A DNA stretch of 64,000 nt from Siminovitchia sediminis (GCF_042680885.1 NZ_JBHUEO010000004.1:62001-126000), one strand, 5' to 3'; counted from the first letter of the stretch, positions 7,937-16,981 are shown. Numbers and translations: made by a program. The notes: a model not told the origin generated them from the sequence alone.

Positions 7937-9067
7937 TTAGGATAAAAGAAAGGCTTGAAACACTTCGTTTCCAAGAAAAAGACCCTGACGGGTCAGGCGG
8001 ATCGTCCCGTCTTTTTCTTCAATCCACCCTTTTGCGCATAGGCTGCTGAATTGTTCACGAAACAGACTCCTGGGATCAACAGAGAATTTCTGAATAAAGT
8101 GAGATATACTGACACCAGACCTTTTTCTTAAACCGAGAAACATTTCCTCTTCCATCTTTTCCTGATCGGTAACTGTATGTTGTTCTATGATTGGAAGAGA
8201 GCCCTTTTCAAGCGGGTTCATATACTTTTTCAGCGGACCGTAATTAGAATAACGTATACCCCTTACATATCCGTGTGCGCCTGCCCCAAAACCGATATAT
8301 TCCTCATTATTCCAATATACGAGATTATGAATACTTTGAAAGCCCGGATTGGAAAAATTGCTTATTTCATACTGGTCATGGCCGCTTTTGGCCATTTCAT
8401 CTATAAGCATCTCGTACATGGCAGCCTCCTGATCTTCACCCGGCAACCTCAATTGCCCTTTCCTCATTAAATTGTAAAAAACAGTCTTTGGCTCAACAAG
8501 GAGAGAGTACCCCGAATAATGAGGAAGATCCAATTCGATGGCTTTCTTTAAAGTTTCTGCAAAATCTTCCAGCGTTTGACCCGGCAAAGCATAAATTAAA
8601 TCAATGCTGATATTTGAAAAGCCGGCTTTTTGAGCAAGGCGGATGGACCGGTATACATCCTTCACCTGATGCGAACGGCCAATTTTTTTTAACAGACTGT
8701 CATTAAATGATTGTACACCGAGGCTCAGCCTGTTCACACCATGGTCAGCAAGAACACGCAGCTTTTCTTCGGTCAAATCTCCGGGGTTGGCTTCAAAAGT
8801 AAATTCCCCACCCTCAAAAGGCAGGTTCCGTCTAATCGCGGAACATAATACTTCCAGCTGGTCTGCACTTAGCGCTGTGGGTGTGCCGCCTCCTACAAAA
8901 ATTGTCTTTAATGACAAATCCGGAATCTGTTCTATATATAGTTTAAATTCTTTTTCCAGCAGCTGCAAATATTCATCTACCGGCTGCGTGTGCAGAAAAA
9001 ACTTATTAAAGTCACAATAATGACAGATCTGCTCACAAAATGGAATGTGAATATAGGCTGAGTTCAA
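7937..9067 (-). CDS. hemW: HemW-like radical SAM heme chaperone
   Basis: Member of the HemN/HemW radical-SAM family; HemW proteins bind heme and insert it into respiratory proteins, whereas true HemN oxidises coproporphyrinogen III. Seen: radical-SAM triad CEQICHYCDF near residue 12, GGGTPTAL (about 60), and the HemN C-terminal domain (WNNEEYIGFGAGAHGY near 270). The absence of an extra N-terminal cysteine region favours HemW. A GTG at 9076 also fits the frame, but the TTG at 9067 gives MNSAYIHIP, matching the length of B. subtilis HemW, and AAAGG lies 11 bases ahead of it rather than 2. A strong terminator separates it from lepA. Confidence 0.88.
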   Translation of the reverse strand: MNSAYIHIPFCEQICHYCDFNKFFLHTQPVDEYLQLLEKEFKLYIEQIPDLSLKTIFVGGGTPTALSADQLEVLCSAIRRNLPFEGGEFTFEANPGDLTEEKLRVLADHGVNRLSLGVQSFNDSLLKKIGRSHQVKDVYRSIRLAQKAGFSNISIDLIYALPGQTLEDFAETLKKAIELDLPHYSGYSLLVEPKTVFYNLMRKGQLRLPGEDQEAAMYEMLIDEMAKSGHDQYEISNFSNPGFQSIHNLVYWNNEEYIGFGAGAHGYVRGIRYSNYGPLKKYMNPLEKGSLPIIEQHTVTDQEKMEEEMFLGLRKRSGVSISHFIQKFSVDPRSLFREQFSSLCAKGWIEEKDGTIRLTRQGLFLGNEVFQAFLLS

Positions 9068-9097
9068 TTTCTTCACGACCTTTGTTATAGTAGAACA

Positions 9098-9138
9098 AAA
9101 ATAAAAGAAAGGAATCTTTTAATCCTTTCTTTTATTTT
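9098..9138 (-). terminator. Rho-independent terminator after lepA
   Basis: A 16-bp perfect stem (AAAATAAAAGAAAGGA with its complement) with a 9-base loop, ending in TTTTATTTTTG on the minus strand, 17 bases beyond the lepA stop. Confidence 0.85.
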
Positions 9139-9154
9139 ACCTTAACCGTTATGA

Positions 9155-10987
9155 TTAGCTGTTTCCTGTGTCATCCATTTTCAATACAGCCATAAAGGCC
9201 TCTTGTGGAACCTCTACGGATCCCACCTGTTTCATCCGCTTCTTCCCTTCTTTCTGCTTTTCAAGCAGTTTTCTCTTACGGGAAATATCTCCGCCATAGC
9301 ACTTGGAAAGCACGTTCTTCCTTAGTGCTTTTATCGTCGACCTCGCAACAATTTTTTGCCCGATGGCAGCCTGTACCGGCACTTCAAATTGCTGGCGTGG
9401 GATGAGTTCCTTCAGTTTCTCTACAATGTTCTTTCCTCGTTCATACGAGAAATCCTTATGAACGATAAAGCTGAGAGCATCCACTTTCTCGCCATTTAAT
9501 AAAATATCCATTTTTACTAGATTGGACGGTTTATAGCCAATTGGCTCATAGTCAAAAGAAGCGTAGCCTTTTGTATTGGATTTTAACTGATCAAAAAAGT
9601 CATACACAATTTCGGCCAGCGGTATTTCATAAACCACATTGACTCTGATGTCGTCCAGATACTGCATGTCTATGAAATGCCCCCGTTTTTCCTGAGCTAA
9701 TTCCATAACGGCCCCCACATAATCGTTTGGCACCATCATGGAGGCCTTAACATATGGCTCTTCGACTCTTTCCACGAGCTGGGCTTCAGGCATATTTGCA
9801 GGATTATCAACAGATATTTCTGTACCGTCATTTAAAAAAACCTTATAAACAACACTGGGCGCGGTGGTAATCAAATCGATCCTGAATTCACGCTCAATCC
9901 GCTCCTGGATAATTTCCATATGAAGAAGTCCGAGGAAACCACACCGGAACCCAAACCCGAGGGCCTGCGAAGTTTCGGCTTCATATTCAAGTGCGGAGTC
10001 GTTTAATTCCAGCTTTTCCAAAGCTTCTCTCAAATCATTAAACTTTGCCGAATCGATCGGATATAATCCGCAAAAGACCATAGGATTCATTTTACGGTAG
10101 CCGGGCAGGGGCTCGCTTGCAGGGTGTTCCGCATGGGTAATGGTGTCCCCTACACGAGTATCTGCAACATTTTTGATGGAAGCTGTAACAAATCCGACAT
10201 CCCCTACTGTCAGTTCATCCACTAACATGGGCTTGGGAGCATGAACGCCGACTTCAGCCACCTCAAACTCCTTCCCGGTTGCCATCATTTTAATTTTATC
10301 TCCTGCTTTTAAGGTGCCGTCTATTACACGAATGGATGCAATCACTCCTCGATAGGCATCGTAAAGGGAATCAAAAATGAGTGCTTTTAACGGTGCTTCC
10401 GGATCTCCTTCAGGTGCAGGCACTTTTTCAACAATCTGTTCCAGAATATCTTCTATTCCAATGCCAGCTTTGGCTGAAGCTAAGACCGCATCAGATGCAT
10501 CCAGTCCGATGACATCTTCAATTTCTTGCTTGACTCTTTCAGGTTCAGCGGCAGGCAAGTCAATTTTATTGATGACCGGAACAATTTCCAAATCATTATC
10601 AAGGGCAAGGTATACATTGGCAAGCGTCTGAGCCTCTATTCCCTGTGCTGCATCCACAACAAGAATGGCTCCTTCACAGGCAGCCAGACTACGAGACACT
10701 TCATATGTAAAATCAACATGCCCCGGGGTATCAATCAAATGGAAAATATATTCTTCCCCATCATTTGCTTTGTACTTTAATTGGACAGCATTTAACTTTA
10801 TCGTAATGCCCCGTTCCCGTTCCAAATCCATGGAATCCAGCAATTGGTTTTTCATTTCTCTGGAAGACAACGCTTTTGTTTTCTCAAGAATCCTGTCCGC
10901 CAAAGTGGATTTTCCATGATCAATGTGGGCAATAATAGAGAAATTACGGATATTTTTTTGTCTTTTTTTCCTGTCATTTTGATTCAT
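9155..10987 (-). CDS. lepA: LepA / elongation factor 4
   Basis: Ribosome-associated translational GTPase linked to translation quality and 30S biogenesis. The 610-residue protein has the five G motifs: IAHIDHGKSTLADRI (G1, about 20), DRERGITI-type G2 written LERERGITIKL, DTPGHVDF (G3), NKIDLPAA (G4), SAKAGIGIEDIL (G5). These are followed by EF-G-like domains II, III and V and the LepA-specific C-terminal domain ending KEGKKRMKQVGSVEVPQEAF. The ATG at 10987 has AGGAGTGAACAAAA ahead of it, and a good sigma-A promoter lies just upstream, so it is a single transcription unit closed by its own terminator. Confidence 0.98.
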   Translation of the reverse strand: MNQNDRKKRQKNIRNFSIIAHIDHGKSTLADRILEKTKALSSREMKNQLLDSMDLERERGITIKLNAVQLKYKANDGEEYIFHLIDTPGHVDFTYEVSRSLAACEGAILVVDAAQGIEAQTLANVYLALDNDLEIVPVINKIDLPAAEPERVKQEIEDVIGLDASDAVLASAKAGIGIEDILEQIVEKVPAPEGDPEAPLKALIFDSLYDAYRGVIASIRVIDGTLKAGDKIKMMATGKEFEVAEVGVHAPKPMLVDELTVGDVGFVTASIKNVADTRVGDTITHAEHPASEPLPGYRKMNPMVFCGLYPIDSAKFNDLREALEKLELNDSALEYEAETSQALGFGFRCGFLGLLHMEIIQERIEREFRIDLITTAPSVVYKVFLNDGTEISVDNPANMPEAQLVERVEEPYVKASMMVPNDYVGAVMELAQEKRGHFIDMQYLDDIRVNVVYEIPLAEIVYDFFDQLKSNTKGYASFDYEPIGYKPSNLVKMDILLNGEKVDALSFIVHKDFSYERGKNIVEKLKELIPRQQFEVPVQAAIGQKIVARSTIKALRKNVLSKCYGGDISRKRKLLEKQKEGKKRMKQVGSVEVPQEAFMAVLKMDDTGNS

Positions 10988-11029
10988 TTTTGTTCACTCC
11001 TGTTAATAGGCACATGTCCACTAGGTTAG

Positions 11030-11058
11030 ATTATATCAGCCCGGCACTCAATTCACAA
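11030..11058 (-). promoter_or_regulatory. Sigma-A promoter of lepA
   Basis: Minus-strand TTGTGA (11053-11058), 17-base spacer, TATAAT (11030-11035), about 42 bases ahead of the lepA start. Confidence 0.75.
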
Positions 11059-11060
11059 AA

Positions 11061-11090
11061 AAAAAAGCGCATGGAAATTCATGCGTTTTT
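11061..11090 (-). terminator. Terminator after yqxA
   Basis: Six-bp core stem CGCATG with its complement, loop AATTTC, flanked by an A-run and, on the minus strand, a long T-run of at least ten bases. It ends the gpr-yqxA transcript just before the lepA promoter. Confidence 0.8.
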
Positions 11091-11103
11091 ATCAAATACG
11101 TAT

Positions 11104-11448
11104 TCAAGACGAAAAGAGCTTCAAAAAAAATTGAATCAGTGCATCGGTTGCCTCTCTTACAAAAGAAGCAAGGGCTTTTCCCATCGACGAAAAAATATTA
11201 AACGTACCAATCTTCTCCAGGTCTTCTTTTTTCTTTGACAATTGATCGGCATGCTGGATTTCACTACCTAGCACCTCAGCCTCTATTTGTCCGTCTTCAC
11301 CTTCATGGATGGAGACAGGAGACGGAAGTGACGGTTCTTCATAGCCCTTCATATTTTGCATCCCCTGATGTGCTTTTTCCATTCCGATAAATACACCTAT
11401 AAATAGAACCAGCACAACAATGAGACATTTACCGATGAATTTCCCCAA
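11104..11448 (-). CDS. yqxA: YqxA-like small membrane protein (DUF3679 type)
   Basis: Protein of unknown function, 114 residues, with one N-terminal transmembrane segment (residues about 7-24, IGKCLIVVLVLFIGVFIGME) and a soluble part that ends in an amphipathic helix (ATDALIQFFLKLFSS). It is assigned by position next to lepA and by its shape; in B. subtilis yqxA lies between spoIIP and lepA. The start chosen is TTG 11448, with GGAGGTG six bases upstream; the longer frame from 11463 would contain its own ribosome site. Here it follows gpr directly, so spore-line expression by read-through from gpr is likely but not shown. Confidence 0.75.
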   Translation of the reverse strand: MGKFIGKCLIVVLVLFIGVFIGMEKAHQGMQNMKGYEEPSLPSPVSIHEGEDGQIEAEVLGSEIQHADQLSKKKEDLEKIGTFNIFSSMGKALASFVREATDALIQFFLKLFSS

Positions 11449-11530
11449 ACCGATCACCTCCAAAATCCCGTCCTATATTTCCTCTACTAAAACAGTATGT
11501 GTCATAGAGAGTTCATAGAACTTCCAAGTG

Positions 11531-12649
11531 TTACCGTGTTTTAAATCCGGCGTCTTCTTGGTTAACTGCAGTATGGAGTGCCGCGTTCAGGCCGGCAGCC
11601 AGCAGGTTGGCCATGTCTTCAATGAATACATCAACCTCTTTTGGTGTCACCATCAAGTTATGTCCAAGCGGGGCAAGAACTTCTTGGATCAGCTTTCTTT
11701 TTTCATCATCCCCGAGTACGCCCACGATTCCCATAAATGTCTTGCGCTTGTCCTCGTCCGGCATATCTTCCTCTGTTAATTTCTTTTTCTCCCCAAAAGT
11801 AAGGCCGGCAGGGGCCAATGACCGGGAAGGTTCTCCTGAATCTTTTATTTCTCTCCCAAAATGCTTCAATATAAAATCAATGGTGTCACTGGTAATCGTA
11901 ACCGCATCTACAACAGTTGGAACACCAATGGAAATAACAGGAATTCCCAGTGTTTTTTGACTCAATTCCTTTCTTTTATTCCCAACTCCCGAGCCCGGAT
12001 GAATGCCTGTATCGGATATTTGAATGGTTGCATTCACTCTTTCTATGGACCGGGAGGCCAATGCATCAATGGCTATGATAAAATCCGGCTTGGCCTGTCC
12101 GGATACACCGTAGATAATGTCACTGGTTTCTATCCCCGTAAGACCCATTACTCCCGGAGTAATAGAACTGACCGGCCTGTAGCCCTCCTCTACAGTGTGT
12201 CCATCCAGTTCAAACAGATGCCGGGTGACAATGATATTTTCACAAACAAGAGGACCGAGCGAGTCAGGCGTAACGTTCCAATTGCCGAGGCCGACGATCA
12301 GACAGCTCGCTTGTTTTGGAATTCCGAGCATGGATAGAAAACGGCTGAATTCAGCAGCGAATATTTCCTGAACTTTTTGCTGCAGTACACTATCCTGGCT
12401 TCGAATCCCCTGTACTTCAAGTGTTAAATAATGGCCGGATTTTTTTCCGATCTGCTGCTCTCCTTCAGGTGTGATATGTACTGAAGATATTTGGACATCA
12501 TCCTGTATTCTTTCTTCTATGATGACTCCATTAATTTCTCGTTTCTGGCCTTTTTTTACTGCCTTTTGATCCACAGCGATTTCCAGTGCTTCTTTCGCCA
12601 GATCGGTTCTGATTGAATAACGGCTTACATCAAGATCCTGCTCCTTCAT
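11531..12649 (-). CDS. gpr: Gpr, germination protease
   Basis: Aspartic-type spore endopeptidase that degrades small acid-soluble proteins during germination. The 372-residue zymogen starts MKEQDLDVSRYSIRTDL, closely like the propeptide of other GPRs, which is cut after about 15 residues (SIRTDL/AKEA region). Family blocks visible include VGLGNWNVTPDSLGPLV (about 120), GIETSDIIYGV, FIIAIDALASRS (about 195) with the catalytic Asp region, and TGIHPGSGVGNKR. A TTG at 12655 is also in frame, but ATG 12649 has AAGGGAGG eight bases ahead. spoIIP, normally just downstream, is absent. Confidence 0.95.
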   Translation of the reverse strand: MKEQDLDVSRYSIRTDLAKEALEIAVDQKAVKKGQKREINGVIIEERIQDDVQISSVHITPEGEQQIGKKSGHYLTLEVQGIRSQDSVLQQKVQEIFAAEFSRFLSMLGIPKQASCLIVGLGNWNVTPDSLGPLVCENIIVTRHLFELDGHTVEEGYRPVSSITPGVMGLTGIETSDIIYGVSGQAKPDFIIAIDALASRSIERVNATIQISDTGIHPGSGVGNKRKELSQKTLGIPVISIGVPTVVDAVTITSDTIDFILKHFGREIKDSGEPSRSLAPAGLTFGEKKKLTEEDMPDEDKRKTFMGIVGVLGDDEKRKLIQEVLAPLGHNLMVTPKEVDVFIEDMANLLAAGLNAALHTAVNQEDAGFKTR

Positions 12650-12744
12650 ATGCAACGCCTCCCTTGATAGTGCCTATTTACTTTTCATCTTCTCCGATAT
12701 CAGAAAGATTCATGCATCAGAATCCACCGGCTCTTTAATTTATA

Positions 12745-12773
12745 TTGCATTCCTATGGGCTGTTTGGTAAAAT
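12745..12773 (+). promoter_or_regulatory. Sigma-A promoter of rpsT
   Basis: TTGCAT (12745-12750), 17 bases, TAAAAT (12768-12773), about 60 bases before the rpsT ATG. Confidence 0.65.
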
Positions 12774-12834
12774 ACTCTTGTTCTATATTGGATCTTGTAT
12801 GGGCAATGTTTATGGTTTTCAGGAGGTGAAGGGA

Positions 12835-13098
12835 ATGCCAAACATTAAATCAGCGATTAAACGTGTAAAAACCAATGAAAATAAAAACCAGCAAAATGCA
12901 GCATTTAAATCAGCAATGCGCACAGCTGTTAAGAAATTTGAAACGGCTGTAGACCAGAATGATGAAAATGCAAAAGAACTTTTCAAAGATGCAATCAAGC
13001 AAGTGGATAAGGCTGTGACAAAAGGAATCATCCATAAAAATACAGCAAACCGCCAAAAAGCACGATTGGCCAAAAAACTCAGCAAAGTGAGTGCTTAA
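12835..13098 (+). CDS. rpsT: Ribosomal protein S20
   Basis: Small-subunit protein that binds 16S rRNA early in assembly. The 87-residue product PNIKSAIKRVKTNENKNQQNAAFKS onward is highly basic and all-helical, standard length for S20. The frame is open further upstream, but the ATG at 12835 follows AGGAGGTGAAGGGA and gives the family N-terminus. It is transcribed against gpr and holA and ends in a shared terminator. Confidence 0.97.
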   Translation: MPNIKSAIKRVKTNENKNQQNAAFKSAMRTAVKKFETAVDQNDENAKELFKDAIKQVDKAVTKGIIHKNTANRQKARLAKKLSKVSA

Positions 13099-13115
13099 TC
13101 AACGGATCCATGTAA

Positions 13116-13140
13116 AAAACGACCTCTGCAGGTCGTTTTT
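13116..13140. terminator. Bidirectional terminator, rpsT / holA
   Basis: Stem ACGACC with its complement GGTCGT, loop TCTGCA, with an A-run before and a T-run after, so it can stop rpsT on the plus strand and holA (stop at 13139) on the minus strand. Confidence 0.85.
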
Positions 13141-14158
13141 ATTTTTGCTCCTGTAGAATTTTCACCAGCAGTAATTCAAGTGCCACTGCCCTGTCCAATC
13201 CACCGGTTTTCAGAGTCAGATCACAATCCGCGATCAAATCAATTACCCTTTTCAGTTCCTCCTCCGAGAAAAAGCGCGACTGCTCAGCAGCCAATTTAAT
13301 CCGATATGGATGGACCTTTATTAGTCCAGCCGCATGCTTTTGGCTGTACCCCCTCGCAGTTAATTCCTTTACTTGATAAATCAGTCTGAATTGTCCTGCA
13401 ATCAACGATAAAATTTTGATTGGTTCTTCATTTTGTTTCATCAAATCGCGAAAAATTCTAAGGGTCTCATCCATATTCCTTTTCATGATATTTTCTGTTA
13501 AAGCAAATACATTCTGTTCCAAGGAACGTGAAATTAAATGTCTGACGGTTTCCTCGGTAATTCTCCCTTTTTTACCGGCATAAAGTGAGAGTTTCATCAG
13601 TTCCTCATTTAATATCATCAGGTCCGAACCTGCCATGAACAATAAAGATTCAACTGCAGATCCATCAATGGTTACATCATTTAAACCAGCTCGATCTTGA
13701 ATCCACTTTTTGAGCTGTTGCTCGTTCAGCGGCTTGGCCTCCAACATTACAGCGTGCTTTTTGAATAGCTTGGTGATTTTTTTTCTCTCATCCAGTTTGG
13801 CGTAATCAGCAATAAATACCACTACCGTGTATGGCGCCGGATTTTCCATATATTCCTCAAGTCTCTTCAGATGATGCTCCACTTTCTCCTTTTGCTTTAC
13901 TGCTGTTAAAAACACTGGGTTATGTAGAATCAGCAGCTTTTTTTCACCGGTAAACGGATACGTTTCGGCATCTTCAATAGCAAGTTCCACGGGGGTTTCT
14001 TCCAGATCGTACACCGAATAATTAAATTCAGCATCTTGCTCCGTTAACACGTTTGTCATCAGTTGCTGTTTTACCTCATTGATTAAAAAGGTTTCTGTTC
14101 CGTATAATAAATATATAGGAGAGATAGCCTTTTTTTGGATTTTTTCGATCATCGTCAT
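13139..14158 (-). CDS. holA: DNA polymerase III delta subunit
   Basis: Clamp-loader delta subunit that opens the beta ring. The protein of about 339 residues has the AAA-like N-terminal part (ISPIYLLYGTETFLINEVKQQL, about 10-30), the linker YTVVVFIADYAKLDERKKI (about 105-125), LLFMAGSDLMILNEELMKL, and the C-terminal collar domain with HPYRIKLAAEQSRFFSEEEL (about 290-310). The frame is open up to 14254, but the upstream extension is unlike the family; ATG 14158 (or 14152) gives the usual start. It corresponds to B. subtilis yqeN. Confidence 0.9.
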   Translation of the reverse strand: MTMIEKIQKKAISPIYLLYGTETFLINEVKQQLMTNVLTEQDAEFNYSVYDLEETPVELAIEDAETYPFTGEKKLLILHNPVFLTAVKQKEKVEHHLKRLEEYMENPAPYTVVVFIADYAKLDERKKITKLFKKHAVMLEAKPLNEQQLKKWIQDRAGLNDVTIDGSAVESLLFMAGSDLMILNEELMKLSLYAGKKGRITEETVRHLISRSLEQNVFALTENIMKRNMDETLRIFRDLMKQNEEPIKILSLIAGQFRLIYQVKELTARGYSQKHAAGLIKVHPYRIKLAAEQSRFFSEEELKRVIDLIADCDLTLKTGGLDRAVALELLLVKILQEQK

Positions 14159-14228
14159 ATGCACTCGTCTCTCTTTCGCATTTCTACATATCCATCGTAA
14201 AAAAAGAAAGAGGTTTTGACAAGAGGCA

Positions 14229-14262
14229 AAGGGGGCTGTGCCGCCAACAGCCACAGCTCCCT
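14229..14262. repeat. Hairpin upstream of holA
   Basis: GGGGGCTGTG and CACAGCTCCC can pair (10 bp with one wobble) around an 11- to 13-base loop. No U-run follows on the plus strand and only TTTG on the minus strand, so it is not a standard terminator. It lies in the presumed holA leader or upstream control region. No function is assigned. Confidence 0.5.
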
Positions 14263-14274
14263 AATCTATATAAA

Positions 14275-14312
14275 CGCTTTTAAACAAGGCCTAGGACACT
14301 TATTTAAAAGCG
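14275..14312. repeat. Perfect inverted repeat between holA and yqzM
   Basis: CGCTTTTAAA (14275-14284) and TTTAAAAGCG (14303-14312) are exact complements, 18 bases apart; the spacer contains the palindrome-like CCTAGG. There is no U-run in either direction. It could be an operator for a dimeric regulator of either divergent gene (holA or yqzM). The rest of the intergenic stretch shows no gene. Confidence 0.6.
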
Positions 14313-14447
14313 GGGTAACCAACTGTAAGGATAGTTTGGCCGCCAGCAAAAAAAGTATAGGTGTTAACTCTTGTCAACAGAGGTAAATGGATAGTGGATT
14401 TTTTTTTCGGCTTCATCTATACTAAAGTGGAAACAGGAGGGGTAGTT

Positions 14448-14594
14448 GTGAGAGAATCTGAATTCCAATTTGAACAAAATGTACAGTCCAAGCGCAACGA
14501 TGCTATCGACTCCGGTATTGGATTCGTAGTATCATTTGTATTCTTCACACTCATTTTTGTGATTGGCACTGTGATTGAAGTACTTGGTAAATGA
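14448..14594 (+). CDS. yqzM: YqzM-like short membrane protein
   Basis: Forty-eight-residue protein, RESEFQFEQNVQSKRNDAID then a single hydrophobic segment (about residues 22-44, IGFVVSFVFFTLIFVIGTVI). It matches the small YqzM family by the NVQSKRNDAIDS motif and by position between holA and comEC. The GTG at 14448 has AGGAGGGGTAGTT ahead; the open frame reaches back to 14361 but without a ribosome site. Its function is unknown. Confidence 0.85.
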   Translation: MRESEFQFEQNVQSKRNDAIDSGIGFVVSFVFFTLIFVIGTVIEVLGK

Positions 14595-14599
14595 TGAAT

Positions 14600-14638
14600 A
14601 AAGAAGAAGTTTGCGTCCGCAAGCTTCTTCTTTATTTT
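14600..14638. terminator. Terminator after yqzM
   Basis: A 15-bp stem (AAAGAAGAAGTTTGC with its complement, one wobble), loop GTCC, then ATTTTT on the plus strand. The A-rich left arm also lets it serve comEC from the other side. Confidence 0.85.
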
Positions 14639-14665
14639 TACAAGGAGTCATTAAAGAATATAGCG

Positions 14666-16981
14666 TTATCTTGCATTATCATATGGAATTACTGTATGAA
14701 AGGTTCCTTTTTTTGATGTAAACCGGTAGTGAACTCCCCCATTTTTATCCGTTCGAAAGATATGAACTTTTTCTGTTTCCAGAATGTCAATCACCTCAGG
14801 ATGAGGGTGGCCGTAACGATTTGATTTTCCTGCTGATATCACAGCATATTGAGGCTGGATATATTCCACAAACATCTTGCTTGTTGATCCTCTGCTCCCA
14901 TGATGAGCGACTTTTAACACGTCAATATCCAGGTGTTTATAGGCGGAGATCATTTCTATTTCTCCCGCTTCTTCAACATCCCCGGTAAACAGCCAAGTCA
15001 GCCCTCCCATGGACGCGTACAGGACAAGTGAATCATTATTTCCTTCATAATAAGTATCAAATGGAAAAACAAATTGAAAAGTGCCCGATTTATTTTTCCA
15101 ATTTTCCCCTGCTTGCACTTCCTTTACCTTTATTTTTTGCTCCCATGCCACATGGAGCAGATTGGCCATCACGGGTTTCTCCCAGGAATTGGGGCTGATC
15201 CATATTTCTCCTACCCTCAATTCTTTCAAGACATCATTTGCTGCACCGATATGATCAATATCACTGTGGGTTAATATCAGTTTATCAATCCGATGAATCC
15301 CTTTGCTTTTCAAAAGAGGGATGAGCGTATCCCTGCCCACCTGATAAGGTGCCGTCCTCTCTTCCCATTCTTCCCTGGGAAAGGTAAGCTGTCCTCCTGT
15401 ATCAATAAGGTATGTGCCCCGGTTATATGGAAGTTTTATCAAAATGCTGTCCCCCTGGCCCACATCAATAAAGACCACTTCTCCGTACGGGGAATATTTT
15501 AGGAAAACAGAATAAAAGAATAAAATGAAAATAAGCGGGAGGATGGCTTTAAACGGCTGTACGTTTTTTTCCCTTAATAAGAAATATAAAAATGTACCAC
15601 CGCATATAAAAATCATTCCACATGCAGAAGGCTTTCCAGTTACATGTACGGCAAAAGGAACAGTGCTTGCCGCGTTTGCTATGTTTTCAGACAGGGATAC
15701 CATCTGGTCCAGCAGGTACACGAGGCTATTAAAAGCGGGGATTTCAGTAAAAGACAGGATAAACAGAACGAGTGCAGCAGGAAGTAAAATGAGTGTGTAA
15801 AACGGAACATACAGCAAATTTGCTGCCAGACTTAATAGAGAAAACTCATAAAAATGATAGGCAAGGATGGGGGCGGAAGACAGCGCAGAGACGACAGAAA
15901 TATGAATCATCTTCCTAAGGGCAGAACGGTGATGATCCAAGAGAAAAGACGACATCAACAATGAGAAGCTGACAGCATAGGACAATTGAAATCCAACATG
16001 ATAGACAAGCATGGGATTGACCATTAAGAATGCAATGAAGCTGATAGAGATGACATCTACTGCAGACAGCGGAAGCCTCCATCTTTTTGATAATAATAAC
16101 AGAGTTGTCATGATCACCGCACGGATGACCGGGGGGTTTCCTCCAGTCAAAACCGCATACATTGGCAGGAAAACAATCAGCAGCCAAAAAGCAAATTCTC
16201 TGGTTAAGCCCATTTTAATACAAAGAAAATAGACAGCACCCGCAATAATTCCCACATGCAGCCCGGAGATAGCTAACAGATGCACAATCCCAAGCCGTTG
16301 ATAAGCCCGTTCCGATTCTTCTGACATGAGGGAACGGTCACCAAAGACAAGCGCTGCCGTATAGGCAGACAACCTCTCGGGGAATTTGTTTTCAATGATT
16401 TGAATTCCGGTTGCCCGCATATTTTGCAGAACAGCAGTGACAGAATTTCGGTGAGCATAACAGCTATCGGCTGCTATCCTGTCGGCTTCTAAGATCCAGT
16501 GAATATTTTTCCTTTCTAAATATAAAGCATAGTTGAACGCATGTTCGTTTCGGTTGGGCTCCGGCCGGGTCAATATCCCATCCACATGGCAAGTCATACC
16601 GGACCTAAGTTTCTGAAACAAATCATTCTTTTCGTTTTCTGCGGACATAAGATATTGCAGCAGGACCTTTTCTTTGGCTGGGGTGATGGCAACAGCCTTT
16701 ATCCGGTTGCCGTCGAACTGAGGGGATTCTAAGAGGGTGACAGGTTCCTGGATTTTCCCGGAGGTTGCATATGAAGAGTGATGCCGAGCTTTTGTAAACT
16801 CGCTCAACAAAAAGAAAATAAGTACGGTTGTGCAAAAGAAGAAGAAGTAGTTTTGGTTTTTTATGTACTTGACTCTTATGATTATCAATAAAAGAAATAG
16901 GATGGTCAAGAAACCAGGCTCAAAAGCAGTGAGGATTCCTAATAATGCCGCCAGGGCCACGTACACCCACTTTCCGGACAT
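14666..16981 (-). CDS. comEC: ComEC, competence DNA channel
   Basis: Polytopic membrane protein that forms the channel for single-stranded DNA during transformation. The 771-residue protein has an N-terminal DUF4131 region with membrane helices (about 1-70), an extracellular OB-like part, the ComEC/Rec2 competence domain (YQRLGIVHLLAISGLHVGIIAG, about 230) with many helices, and a C-terminal metallo-beta-lactamase domain (IDVGQGDSILIKLP; LTHSDIDHIGA near 570; VLKVAHHGSRGS near 690). ATG 16981 has AAGGAGGG ahead and is preferred to ATG 17008. It follows comEB and comEA in the usual operon. Confidence 0.96.
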   Translation of the reverse strand: MSGKWVYVALAALLGILTAFEPGFLTILFLLLIIIRVKYIKNQNYFFFFCTTVLIFFLLSEFTKARHHSSYATSGKIQEPVTLLESPQFDGNRIKAVAITPAKEKVLLQYLMSAENEKNDLFQKLRSGMTCHVDGILTRPEPNRNEHAFNYALYLERKNIHWILEADRIAADSCYAHRNSVTAVLQNMRATGIQIIENKFPERLSAYTAALVFGDRSLMSEESERAYQRLGIVHLLAISGLHVGIIAGAVYFLCIKMGLTREFAFWLLIVFLPMYAVLTGGNPPVIRAVIMTTLLLLSKRWRLPLSAVDVISISFIAFLMVNPMLVYHVGFQLSYAVSFSLLMSSFLLDHHRSALRKMIHISVVSALSSAPILAYHFYEFSLLSLAANLLYVPFYTLILLPAALVLFILSFTEIPAFNSLVYLLDQMVSLSENIANAASTVPFAVHVTGKPSACGMIFICGGTFLYFLLREKNVQPFKAILPLIFILFFYSVFLKYSPYGEVVFIDVGQGDSILIKLPYNRGTYLIDTGGQLTFPREEWEERTAPYQVGRDTLIPLLKSKGIHRIDKLILTHSDIDHIGAANDVLKELRVGEIWISPNSWEKPVMANLLHVAWEQKIKVKEVQAGENWKNKSGTFQFVFPFDTYYEGNNDSLVLYASMGGLTWLFTGDVEEAGEIEMISAYKHLDIDVLKVAHHGSRGSTSKMFVEYIQPQYAVISAGKSNRYGHPHPEVIDILETEKVHIFRTDKNGGVHYRFTSKKGTFHTVIPYDNAR

